From Anaeromyxobacter dehalogenans (GTDB lineage Bacteria; Myxococcota_A; UBA9042; DTJE01): 6,649 bases of DNA. The notes under the pieces are model-generated. The model ran no database searches. It had not been told where the DNA came from and saw only the letters and a list, made by a program, of their open reading frames with translations. This document shows positions 1-6,513 of the stretch, in pieces (position 1 is the first letter of the stretch; every line of letters starts with the position of its first letter). Position numbers and translations under genes: made by a program. The stretch lies in contig DYKK01000184.1 in NCBI GenBank assembly GCA_020722625.1, positions 1 to 6,649 on the forward strand, read 5' to 3'.

Positions 1-71
1 CAGGTTCAGAGGGCAGGTTCAGAGACAGTGTCACGGTCCACTGCCACGGAACCTGTCCACGGAACGTGTCC
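1..71. repeat. 13-bp-periodic repeat cluster with dyad symmetry upstream of the mrfBA operon
   Basis: CAGGTTCAGAG occurs at 1-11 and again at 14-24, a period of 13. Further right, units beginning CACGG start at 32, 45 and 58, again with a period of 13; the last two are nearly identical (CACGGAACCTGTC and CACGGAACGTGTC). The halves are related by inversion: CAGGTTC at 14-20 is the reverse complement of GAACCTG at 49-55, and between them CAGTG (26-30) can pair with CACTG (39-43). The segment can therefore be read as a tandem repeat, as a cluster of protein-binding half-sites, or as a nested hairpin. It begins at the window edge, so more units may lie to the left. Its function is unknown. Position ahead of an operon suggests an operator cluster, but that is inference. 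Confidence 0.6.
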
Positions 72-140
72 TCCTTCGGTCCTCCGTGCCGATCTCGGCA
101 GCACGGCACCCCCGGCCCCCTGCCGCCTGAATCGTCCTGC

Positions 141-167
141 GCTACACTGGGTCCGACCCGTCGGGAG
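141..167 (+). promoter_or_regulatory. Possible -10 element and Shine-Dalgarno site of mrfB
   Basis: TACACT at 143-148 resembles a sigma-70 -10 hexamer and lies in otherwise GC-rich DNA. GGGAG at 163-167 is a plausible ribosome binding site 5 nt before the ATG at 173. No convincing -35 hexamer is visible about 17 bp upstream of the -10, so the promoter call is weak. The ribosome binding site is better supported and favours the 173 start. Confidence 0.3.
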
Positions 168-172
168 TCTCC

Positions 173-1252
173 ATGGCCCGGGACCGGCACGGCGAGATCG
201 CGGAAGTGCTGCGCAGGAGGCTCGAGGAACTGCGCGAGCGGGACGGCGTCGTGTCGAGGCCCGCTCCGGACACGCGCCGTTCCGAGACCGCCGCGCCCGT
301 GGACTGGGCCGGGGCGAGGCAACTGGCCGGGCGATGGGAAGCCGCGTACCGGGGTCGCTCGCCGGCCGAGGCCCTGGGCGGGAAGCCGGTCGGGGGTCGG
401 GACGACCTGTTGGAGGTCCGGTTCGAGCAACCCCTGGCGTGGACGCCCCCGTCCCGCGAGCGGGCGCGCGAGGCGATCCTCGGGTCGCTGTGGCTCGTGC
501 CCGGCGTGCGGGACGCGACCGCGGGACGCCTGGCGACCGGCGGCCGGTCCACGCTGTCGCACCTGGTGGACCACCCCCGGTTCGGCCGGGACGCGCGCCG
601 GCTGTGCCGCCTCGTGGACCGGGGGGACGCGGCCGGCGTGATGGCCGAGGTGGCGGCCCGGGCCGGGCGCGGGCACCTCCACGCCCTCAGGGTCGTGTCC
701 TTTTTCGACCCGGACCAGGTCCTGTTCCTGGACATCGAGACCATGGGCCTGTTCGGAGGGAGCCCGGTCATCGTGTGCGGGTTTGCCAGGGTGCGTCCGG
801 ATCGCATCGAGGTCTGGCAACTGGTCGCGGCCCGACCCGAGGCCGAGGAGGCCCTGATCCGCGAGACCGGGCGGACCCTCGCGGCCCATGCGGCCCTCGT
901 CACCTTCAACGGCCGGGCCTTCGATTACCCCTATCTGTGCCAGCGAGCCGCGTACTACGGGCTGGACCCGGCCGAGGACCCCGCCCACTTCGATCTGCTC
1001 CCCCACGCGAGGAGGGTGTGGCGGGGCCGCGTGAGCGACTGCCGCCTGGGCACGCTCGCCCGCGAGGTCCTCGGCCTGGAACGGCACGACGACCTCCCCG
1101 GGGACCTGGTCCCGGCCTTCTACCAGGACTACCTCGCGGACCCCGAGGGCCGGGTCGGGCTGCTCGCGGCCATCGCGGCGCACAACCGCGACGACATGGT
1201 CGAGATGGTCCGGCTGTTCGCGCGCATGGTCGCGGACCTGGAGGTCACATGA
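173..1252 (+). CDS. mrfB: RNase H-fold (DnaQ-like) exonuclease, YprB/MrfB family
   Basis: This gene encodes a 359-residue predicted exonuclease. Its C-terminal half carries the YprB ribonuclease H-like fold. Exo I is FLDIET, with acidic residues D187 and E189. Exo II is FNGRAFDYP (245-253) with D251, followed by HFDLL with D274. Exo III is the H337-N-R-D-D341 stretch, which makes it DEDDh-like. The family signature CRLGTLAREVLG and a following DDLPGDLVPAFYQDYL stretch lie between them. In Bacillus subtilis, MrfB works with the MrfA helicase to repair mitomycin C lesions independently of UvrABC; the same partnership is inferred here from the adjacent helicase. The first 180 residues, before the nuclease domain, are basic and rich in Arg and Ala, and I do not recognise a domain in them. 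The protein ends about 15 residues after Exo III, so the C-terminal TPR region of the Bacillus protein is absent. A GGGAG ribosome site supports the 173 start. Confidence 0.87.
   Translation: MARDRHGEIAEVLRRRLEELRERDGVVSRPAPDTRRSETAAPVDWAGARQLAGRWEAAYRGRSPAEALGGKPVGGRDDLLEVRFEQPLAWTPPSRERAREAILGSLWLVPGVRDATAGRLATGGRSTLSHLVDHPRFGRDARRLCRLVDRGDAAGVMAEVAARAGRGHLHALRVVSFFDPDQVLFLDIETMGLFGGSPVIVCGFARVRPDRIEVWQLVAARPEAEEALIRETGRTLAAHAALVTFNGRAFDYPYLCQRAAYYGLDPAEDPAHFDLLPHARRVWRGRVSDCRLGTLAREVLGLERHDDLPGDLVPAFYQDYLADPEGRVGLLAAIAAHNRDDMVEMVRLFARMVADLEVT
1240..1245 (+). promoter_or_regulatory. Shine-Dalgarno site of mrfA inside the end of mrfB
   Basis: GGAGGT lies 3 nt before the ATG at 1249, within the last codons of mrfB. 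Together with the ATGA overlap it fixes the helicase start here, although the reading frame stays open far upstream. It also implies translational coupling of the two genes. Confidence 0.7.
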
Positions 1253-3477
1253 CCGGTACCGAGGTGCAGGCGGTCCTGCGGTCGGCGCCGTGGTATCGCG
1301 GTCAGATCGCCTCCGTCCACGTTCTGCCCGCGCGCGAGGGCCGGCGCGTGCCCGTCCCGGAGTCCCTGCACCCGGCCGCCCGCCGGTTCCTGGACGCGGC
1401 CGGGATCTCTTCGCTGTACGAGCACCAGGCCCGGACCCTGGACGCCGTGGCCCGCGGGCGGGACGTGGTCGTGGCCACGCCCACCGCGTCCGGCAAGACG
1501 TTCGCCTTCCTGCTGCCCGTGCTCGACGCCCTCGCGCGGGACGACGACGCCACCGCGCTCTTCCTGTACCCCCTCAAGGCCCTGACCAACGACCAGATGG
1601 AGGTCCTGGCGCGGGCCGAGGAGGCGACCGGCCTCGACCTCGCGCCCGCGGTCTATGACGGGGACACCCCCCGCGCGCGCCGCCCCCGCATCCGGCAGAC
1701 CGCGCGCATCGTCCTGTCCAATCCGTACGAGGTCCACGAGACGCTCCCCTACCACGGCCTGTGGCGCCGGTTCTTTCACCACCTGTCCTTCGTGGTGATG
1801 GACGAGGCACACCGGTACACCGGGGTGTTCGGGTCGCACGTGGCCCAGGTGGTGCGCCGGCTCCTGCGGGTCGCGCAGGCATACGGCGCCACCCCTCGGG
1901 TGGTGCTCGCCTCCGCCTCCATCGCCAACCCGGCCGAGCACGCAGCCCGCCTGACCTCACGCGACTGCGAGGTCGTGTCGGACGACGGGGCCCCGTCCGG
2001 GGCGCGCCACCTCCTCCTCTACGACGCGTCCCGCCCGGACGACCGCTCCGCCGCCCTCCAGACGCGGGACGTCTTCCTGGCCCTCGTCGGGGCCGGCTGC
2101 AAGACCCTGTGCTTCGCGAGGGCCCGGCGGACCGCGGAGTTCCTCGCGAGCCTCGCCGGAGAGGCCCCGATCGCCCCCTACCGCGCCGGCTACCTCCCCG
2201 AGGAGCGCCGCCGCGTCGAGCGCGCCTTCAAGGACGGGACCCTGCGGGGCCTCGTCTCGACCTCGGCCCTGGAACTCGGGGTGGACATCGGGGACCTCGA
2301 CGCGGTGGTCCTGTCCGGGTATCCGGGGTCGGTCAGCGCGTTCTGGCAGCAACTCGGCCGCGCGGGCCGCCGGGGCGGCGAGTCCGTGGGCGTCTTCGTC
2401 GCGCAGGACGACATCCTCGACCAGTACCTGTTGAGGCACCCGGAGCCCCTCCTGGCGCGGACCTACGAACCCGCGACCGTGGACCTCGCGAACGAGCACA
2501 TCCTGGCCGGCCACCTGCTGTGCGCCGCGAGCGAGATGCCCCTCGACGTGCCGGAGGACCGCGTCCCGGACCGCGACATCGTCCGGGCGCTCCAGGCCCG
2601 GGGGCTCCTGCGCGCCTCGGACCGGGGCTTTCTGTATGCCGGCACGACCCGGCCCCACGAGGCGGTCCACCTCGACCGGATCGGCGAGACCTCGGTCGCG
2701 GTCGTGGAGGCCGGCACGCGCAACCTCCTCGAGACGATGGACCTCGATCGGGCGTTGCGCGAGGTCCATCCCGGCGCGGTCTATCTGCACCAGGCACGGA
2801 CCTACGTGTCGGAGTCCCTGGACCTTGCCGGGCTGGTCGCGACCCTGCGGCGCGAGGACGTGGACCACCACACCCAGGCCCTGGTCCAGAAGGACGTGGA
2901 GGTGGTCTCCGAGACCCGCACCAGGCCCCTGCGGGGCGCCACGGCCACACTGGGCCGCATCCGGGTCACGCACCGCGTCACGGGCTTCCTGCGCAAGCGG
3001 TACGGCCGCGTGGTCGGCGGGGCGGACCTCGACCTCCCGCCCCGGTCCTTCGAGACCACGACGGTGTTCATCGAGATGGAGGACCCGCCGGGAGGGGCGG
3101 GGTCACAGGCCCCGCCTCCCGCCGAGGACCTGCTCGGGGCCCTGCACGCCCTCGAGCACACGCTCGTGGGCCTCGCGCCGCTCGCGCTCGCCTGCGACCC
3201 GTCCGACCTGGCCGGGCTCTCCACGCTGCGCTCCCCGCGCGGGGGCGGGCCCGCCCTGTTCCTCTACGACGGGCACGAGGGGGGGATCGGGCTCGCGGAA
3301 CGGCTCCTCGACGACCTGCCGTCCATCCTCGGCCGAGCGGCCCGGCACCTCGCGGAATGCCGATGCGATGCGGGGTGTCCCTCCTGCTGTCTCTCCCCCC
3401 GTTGCGGCCACGACAACCAGCCCATGGACAAGGCCGGGGCCCTGGCCCTGGCGAGGACGTGGACACGGCCGACCTGA
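1249..3477 (+). CDS. mrfA: DEAH-box helicase with DUF1998 zinc-binding tail, YprA/MrfA family
   Basis: This gene encodes a 742-residue superfamily 2 helicase. Motif I is ATPTASGKT (76-84, K83), motif II is DEAH (185-188), motif III is SAS (222-224), motif V is STSALELGVDIG (337-348), and motif VI is QQLGRAGRRG (367-376). The second half ends in a DUF1998 domain: an FLYDGHEGGIGLAE stretch is followed by a cysteine cluster with C704, C706, C710 and C713, plus C714 and C719, a probable Zn or Fe-S site. The Bacillus subtilis homologue MrfA is a 3'-5' DNA helicase required with MrfB for mitomycin C repair. Length and domain order are normal for the family. The gene overlaps mrfB by 4 bp (ATGA), so the pair is almost certainly one operon. 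Motif III has Ser where SAT is usual, a conservative change. The open frame continues upstream to base 28, but that part is only the other-frame reading of mrfB. Confidence 0.93.
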   Translation: MTGTEVQAVLRSAPWYRGQIASVHVLPAREGRRVPVPESLHPAARRFLDAAGISSLYEHQARTLDAVARGRDVVVATPTASGKTFAFLLPVLDALARDDDATALFLYPLKALTNDQMEVLARAEEATGLDLAPAVYDGDTPRARRPRIRQTARIVLSNPYEVHETLPYHGLWRRFFHHLSFVVMDEAHRYTGVFGSHVAQVVRRLLRVAQAYGATPRVVLASASIANPAEHAARLTSRDCEVVSDDGAPSGARHLLLYDASRPDDRSAALQTRDVFLALVGAGCKTLCFARARRTAEFLASLAGEAPIAPYRAGYLPEERRRVERAFKDGTLRGLVSTSALELGVDIGDLDAVVLSGYPGSVSAFWQQLGRAGRRGGESVGVFVAQDDILDQYLLRHPEPLLARTYEPATVDLANEHILAGHLLCAASEMPLDVPEDRVPDRDIVRALQARGLLRASDRGFLYAGTTRPHEAVHLDRIGETSVAVVEAGTRNLLETMDLDRALREVHPGAVYLHQARTYVSESLDLAGLVATLRREDVDHHTQALVQKDVEVVSETRTRPLRGATATLGRIRVTHRVTGFLRKRYGRVVGGADLDLPPRSFETTTVFIEMEDPPGGAGSQAPPPAEDLLGALHALEHTLVGLAPLALACDPSDLAGLSTLRSPRGGGPALFLYDGHEGGIGLAERLLDDLPSILGRAARHLAECRCDAGCPSCCLSPRCGHDNQPMDKAGALALARTWTRPT

Positions 3478-3534
3478 CCATCCGCCCACGATCCGCCGTC
3501 CCGATCTCGGAAAAACGACGGAACACCTTGATTT

Positions 3535-3574
3535 GTCGCGGTCTCGTGCCGGCCGCGACTTGGAAGTCGCGGCC
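3535..3574 (+). terminator. Strong hairpin with a competing third arm, candidate terminator after mrfA
   Basis: GGCCGCGACTT (3551-3561) and AAGTCGCGGCC (3564-3574) are perfect reverse complements separated by 2 nt. They form an 11-bp stem, or 10 bp with a TGGA loop, 74 bp past the mrfA stop. No T-run follows on either strand, so intrinsic termination is uncertain. An extra GTCGCGG at 3535-3541 duplicates the core of the right arm and could pair instead with CCGCGAC at 3553-3559, giving two mutually exclusive stems. The hairpin abuts repeat copy 1 (sharing bases 3573-3574) and could belong to that repeat rather than to mrfA. Confidence 0.4.
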
Positions 3575-3645
3575 CCAGGGTGGTGAAATGAAACGAAGCA
3601 GATGTCATGTATATTCGAAGACTTGCGGAAATTGATGGCGGATTT
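3573..3645 (+). repeat. AT-rich inverted repeat, copy 1
   Basis: These 73 bases match the reverse complement of 6577-6649 at 68 of 73 positions. Differences fall at 3592, 3601, 3604, 3611 and 3622, and the match stops abruptly at 3646. The last 62 bases are about 40% GC by hand count, in a window that is otherwise strongly GC-rich. This copy lies between the convergent 3' ends of mrfA and recA and points toward recA. It contains tiny open frames, including one of 15 codons from the ATG at 3589, but no recognisable product. It is probably a dispersed intergenic repeat or the end of a small mobile element. Confidence 0.85.
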
Positions 3646-3703
3646 CGGCCGCCTTCCAGGGCCCCATCGCGGGAGCGCGACCAAGCCCCGCCAACGCCCC
3701 CCC

Positions 3704-3735
3704 GGGGACGCGGGCGCGCGCTCGCGTCCGTCCCC
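3704..3735 (-). terminator. GC-rich hairpin just after recA, candidate terminator
   Basis: GGGGACG (3704-3710) pairs with CGTCCCC (3729-3735); an alternative stem is GGACGCG (3706-3712) with CGCGTCC (3723-3729). The structure begins 14 nt past the recA stop in the direction of recA transcription. No U-run follows. U-less GC hairpins do end genes in some high-GC bacteria, but stems of this size also arise by chance in such DNA. Confidence 0.4.
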
Positions 3736-3749
3736 ATTCCACGACGACC

Positions 3750-4787
3750 TCACGCCGCCGCCTCCAGGCAGCCCTCCCCGGACAGGCCGCGCTCGAACGC
3801 CGCGCGGACGTCCGCCTCCAGGGACCGCAGGAGGTCCGGGTCCTCCTTGAGGCGGCGGTACGCCGGCTCGCGGCCCTGGCCCAGTTGCTCCTCGCGCCAC
3901 GAGACCCACGCCCCGGACCGGACGACGACCCCGAGCCGCTCCCCGACCTCGAGCAGGTCGGACACGTGGTCGATCCCCTCGCCGAACACGATGTCGAACT
4001 CCGCCTCGGTGTATGGCGGCGCCAGCTTGTTCTTCACCACCTTGACGCGCGTCCGGTTGCCCGTGGCCTCCTTTCCGTTCTTCTGGGTCGCGACGCGGCG
4101 CACCTCCAGGCGCACGGACGCATAGAACCGCAGGGCATTGCCGCCGGTCGTGGTCTCGGGGTTGCCGAACATCACACCGATCTTGGTGCGCAACTGGTTC
4201 ACGAAGAGGATGGTGCACCCGTGCCGGTGGCTCGCGGCCACGAGTTTGCGCAGGGCCTGGCTCATCAGCCGGGCCTGGAGCCCCACGTGCTGGTCCCCCA
4301 TGTCGCCCTCGATCTCGGCCCGGGGCACCAGGGCCGCGACCGAGTCCACGACCACCGCGTCCACGGACCCGCTGCGGACCAGGGCCTCGACGATGTCCAG
4401 GGCCTGCTCGCCGCAGTCGGGCTGGGACACGAGCAGGTCCTCGACGCGGACCCCGAGCCGCCGGGCGTACCGGATGTCCAGGGCGTGCTCCGCGTCCACG
4501 AACGCCGCGACCCCGCCCGCCTTCTGCACCTGGGCCACGCCCTCGAGGCACAGGGTCGTCTTGCCCGTGGACTCCGGTCCGAAGACCTCGACAATCCGGC
4601 CCCGGGGGATGCCCCCGATCCCGAGCGCGAGGTCCAGCGACAAGGACCCGGACGGGAAGACCGGGAACCGCTCGGCCGGCCCGTCCCCGATGCGCATCAG
4701 GGTCCCCTGGCCGAACTGCTTGTCCAGCGCGGCGATCAGTTCCTCGAGTTCCTTGGTCCGTCCGGTTGTTTCGATCTTCTTGCCCAT
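3750..4787 (-). CDS. recA: Recombinase RecA
   Basis: This gene encodes a 345-residue RecA, the ATP-dependent strand-exchange filament protein that also triggers LexA self-cleavage where an SOS system exists. Visible features are the Walker A motif GPESTGKT (70-77, K76), catalytic E100 in FVDAEHALD, Walker B VVVDS (145-149, D148), loop L1 around 156-168, the LMSQALRKL helix (174-182), and loop L2 from N197 to G216, with Q198 and the PETTTGG stretch intact. The C-terminal domain is present but ends in LSGEGCLEAAA, without the long acidic tail of E. coli RecA. An open frame extends 24 codons further upstream, but a perfect AGGAGGT at 4794-4800, 6 nt before the ATG at 4787, fixes the start. The gene lies 72 nt downstream of comM on the same strand and is probably co-transcribed with it. 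That gap shows no clear promoter; it can form a GC stem (4813-4818 with 4824-4829). No known LexA box was seen. Confidence 0.98.
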   Translation of the reverse strand: MGKKIETTGRTKELEELIAALDKQFGQGTLMRIGDGPAERFPVFPSGSLSLDLALGIGGIPRGRIVEVFGPESTGKTTLCLEGVAQVQKAGGVAAFVDAEHALDIRYARRLGVRVEDLLVSQPDCGEQALDIVEALVRSGSVDAVVVDSVAALVPRAEIEGDMGDQHVGLQARLMSQALRKLVAASHRHGCTILFVNQLRTKIGVMFGNPETTTGGNALRFYASVRLEVRRVATQKNGKEATGNRTRVKVVKNKLAPPYTEAEFDIVFGEGIDHVSDLLEVGERLGVVVRSGAWVSWREEQLGQGREPAYRRLKEDPDLLRSLEADVRAAFERGLSGEGCLEAAA

Positions 4788-4793
4788 GCGGTG

Positions 4794-4800
4794 ACCTCCT
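4794..4800 (-). promoter_or_regulatory. Consensus Shine-Dalgarno site of recA
   Basis: AGGAGGT on the minus strand sits 6 nt before the ATG, an optimal match and spacing. It decides between the 4787 start and an in-frame upstream ATG at 4859 that has no such signal. Confidence 0.9.
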
Positions 4801-4859
4801 GTGTGCGATCCCGGGCGCCGGCCGCGCCCTTCCGCCCCGTCCCCTGGGGGTTGGAGCAC

Positions 4860-6380
4860 CTACACCCGCCGATCCAGCAGCCGGTACTGGATGGCCTCGG
4901 ACACGTGAACCGTTTCGAGTCGTTCCGCCCCGTCCAGGTCCGCGATGGTGCGCGCGACCTTCAAGATCCGGTCCACGGCCCGCGCGGATAGCCCGAGCCG
5001 CTCCATGGCGGCCTCGAGAAGGCGGGACGCCTCGGGCGGGACCCCGCAGAACTCCCGGACCTGCGTCGGCGACATGCGGGCGTTGCAGGCGACCCCGGTC
5101 CCGGAGAGACGCCGCGCCTGAGCGCCCGCTGCGCGGAGCACGCGATCGCGGATCGAGGCCGACGACTCCCCCAGCCCCTCGCCACGAGCCAGGTCGCGGA
5201 AGGGCACCGCCGGGACCTCCACGTGCAAGTCAATGCGGTCCAGCAGCGGGCCGGACACCCGGGCGCGGTAGCGGGCCACGTCCGCGGGGGAACACGAGCA
5301 TCGGTGCCTCGGGTCCCCCCAGAACCCGCACGGGCACGGGTTCATCGCGGCCACCAGCATGAACCTCGCGGGAAAGGTACAGGCCCCGGACGCGCGGCTG
5401 ATGGTCACGTGGCCGTCCTCGAGCGGCTGTCGCAGGACCTCCAGGACATCGCGGCGCCACTCGGGGAGTTCGTCCATGAACAGGACCCCATGGTGCGCGA
5501 GGGACACCTCGCCCGGCCTCGGGAAGGAGCCTCCGCCCGCCAGGGACACCGCGGACGCCGTGTGGTGGGGGGCCCGGAAGGGCCGCGTCCGGACAAGCCC
5601 GGACCGGCGCCGGAGCAGGCCCGCCACGCTGTAAATCTTGGTGACTTCCAGGCTCTCCGCGTCCGTCAGGGGCGGCAGGATCGAGGGCAGCCGCCGGGCG
5701 AGCATGGTCTTGCCGGACCCCGGGGGGCCCACCATCAGGAGGTTGTGGCCTCCGGCGGCGGCGATCTCGAGCGCCCGCTTCGCGTGGGCCTGCCCCCGGA
5801 CCTCCCGAAGGTCCGGCAACACGCCGGTTCCCTCGGGTTCGACCGCGGGCGCCGCGGGTTCGAGCCCGCCCAGTCCCGCCAGATAGCGCACGGCATCCAG
5901 GAGGGTGTCGGCCGCCAGGCCGCGGACGCCCTGGACCAGGGCCGCCTCGGGCGCGTTCCCCCGCGGGACGACCACCTCGGTGATGCCGCGCTCCCGCGCG
6001 GCCGCGACCATGGGGAGGACCCCGGGAACCGGCCTCAACCGCCCGTCCAGCGAGAGTTCCCCCAGGAACATCCGCTGGTCAAGGGCCTCGGCCGGGAACG
6101 CTTCGAGGCACCCGAGGACCCCGACGGCGATCGGGAGGTCATACAGGGACCCGTGCTTGCGGATGTCCGCCGGCGCCAGGTTCACGGTGATCCACCGCGA
6201 GTTCGCGCGGTGCCCCAGGGCCCGCAGGGTGGACAGGACGCGGACGCGGCTCTCCTTGACCGCGGTCTCGGGCAGGCCCACGATGTCGAAGTGCCCGACC
6301 CCGGCGTACATGTCCACCTCCACGTCCACCAGGGTCCCCTCGATCCCGTGGACCGCCGCGGACCGGACTCGAACGTTCAT
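4860..6380 (-). CDS. comM: ComM/YifB family AAA+ ATPase (Mg-chelatase-like), branch-migration helicase
   Basis: This gene encodes a 506-residue protein of normal family length. The N-terminal ChlI/Lon-S16-like domain covers roughly 1-165 (SAAVHGIEG, DIVGLPETAVKESR, NLAPADIRKHG). The AAA+ domain follows at about 190-395: Walker A GPPGSGKT (218-225, K224), FRAPHHTAS (268-276), Walker B VLFMDE (299-304, D303 and E304), and the candidate arginine finger R382 in LLDRIDLHVEV. The MNPCPCG region has C349 and C351, followed by C361 and C363, a family-typical candidate metal site. The C-terminal Mg_chelatase_C domain spans about 405-500, with RAVDRILKVARTIADL. ComM is known in Vibrio cholerae as a hexameric helicase that promotes branch migration during natural transformation; the Mg-chelatase name reflects only sequence similarity. 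GGAGGT 4 nt upstream and the conserved MNVRVRSAAV opening fix the start, although the frame stays open to 6599. recA follows after 72 nt. Confidence 0.95.
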   Translation of the reverse strand: MNVRVRSAAVHGIEGTLVDVEVDMYAGVGHFDIVGLPETAVKESRVRVLSTLRALGHRANSRWITVNLAPADIRKHGSLYDLPIAVGVLGCLEAFPAEALDQRMFLGELSLDGRLRPVPGVLPMVAAARERGITEVVVPRGNAPEAALVQGVRGLAADTLLDAVRYLAGLGGLEPAAPAVEPEGTGVLPDLREVRGQAHAKRALEIAAAGGHNLLMVGPPGSGKTMLARRLPSILPPLTDAESLEVTKIYSVAGLLRRRSGLVRTRPFRAPHHTASAVSLAGGGSFPRPGEVSLAHHGVLFMDELPEWRRDVLEVLRQPLEDGHVTISRASGACTFPARFMLVAAMNPCPCGFWGDPRHRCSCSPADVARYRARVSGPLLDRIDLHVEVPAVPFRDLARGEGLGESSASIRDRVLRAAGAQARRLSGTGVACNARMSPTQVREFCGVPPEASRLLEAAMERLGLSARAVDRILKVARTIADLDGAERLETVHVSEAIQYRLLDRRV

Positions 6381-6384
6381 GGCG

Positions 6385-6390
6385 ACCTCC
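6385..6390 (-). promoter_or_regulatory. Shine-Dalgarno site of comM
   Basis: GGAGGT on the minus strand lies 4 nt before the ATG at 6380. It supports this start over in-frame upstream alternatives, whose added residues do not resemble the ComM family. Confidence 0.8.
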
Positions 6391-6408
6391 GTGTTTCGCG
6401 CCCCGCGC

Positions 6409-6425
6409 CCCCGAAGGCATCGGGG
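6409..6425 (-). other. Small GC hairpin in the comM leader
   Basis: CCCCGA (6409-6414) and TCGGGG (6420-6425) form a 6-bp stem with a 5-nt loop, 19 nt before the comM Shine-Dalgarno site. It could affect translation or transcript stability, but short GC stems are expected by chance in DNA of this composition. Confidence 0.25.
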
Positions 6426-6444
6426 CGACCTGCCGGCCCACCCA

Positions 6445-6460
6445 ATCAAGGAGCGTGCCA
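6445..6460 (-). promoter_or_regulatory. Sigma-54-like promoter match upstream of comM
   Basis: The minus strand reads TGGCACG, four bases, then TTGAT, compared with the sigma-54 consensus TGGCACG-N4-TTGCW. The -24 half is perfect and the spacing is correct, but the -12 half has GA in place of the nearly invariant GC. The predicted transcript start would lie about 55 nt before the comM ATG. A chance match is quite possible. Confidence 0.25.
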
Positions 6461-6513
6461 CGCGGAGGGCCTCGTGATTTCCGTGAGTTTCCGGATTCGC
6501 AACCGTTCGGGGA

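Noticed and set aside
1..71. CRISPR array
   Set aside because: The repeats are about 11-13 bp, directly adjacent and degenerate, without unique spacers of constant length, and no cas genes are present.
28..1248. Extension of the helicase frame upstream of 1249
   Set aside because: It is a Pro/Gly/Arg-rich shadow of mrfB in another frame; the ATGA overlap and internal Shine-Dalgarno site mark the true start.
3573..3645. Promoter driven from the AT-rich repeat
   Set aside because: No -35/-10 pair with correct spacing is visible on either strand, and the copies have inconsistent positions relative to genes.
3885..4991. Long plus-strand open frame over recA
   Set aside because: It is antisense to a canonical recA, has low-complexity composition, and is expected from the absence of AT-rich stop codons in very GC-rich DNA.
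6371..6378. GAACGTTC palindrome as a LexA/SOS box
   Set aside because: The GAAC and GTTC halves abut with no 4-bp spacer, unlike the Gram-positive box, and the site lies over the first codons of comM.
4860..6380. Magnesium chelatase subunit for chlorophyll synthesis
   Set aside because: Domain order and length are those of ComM/YifB, and no pigment genes are nearby.
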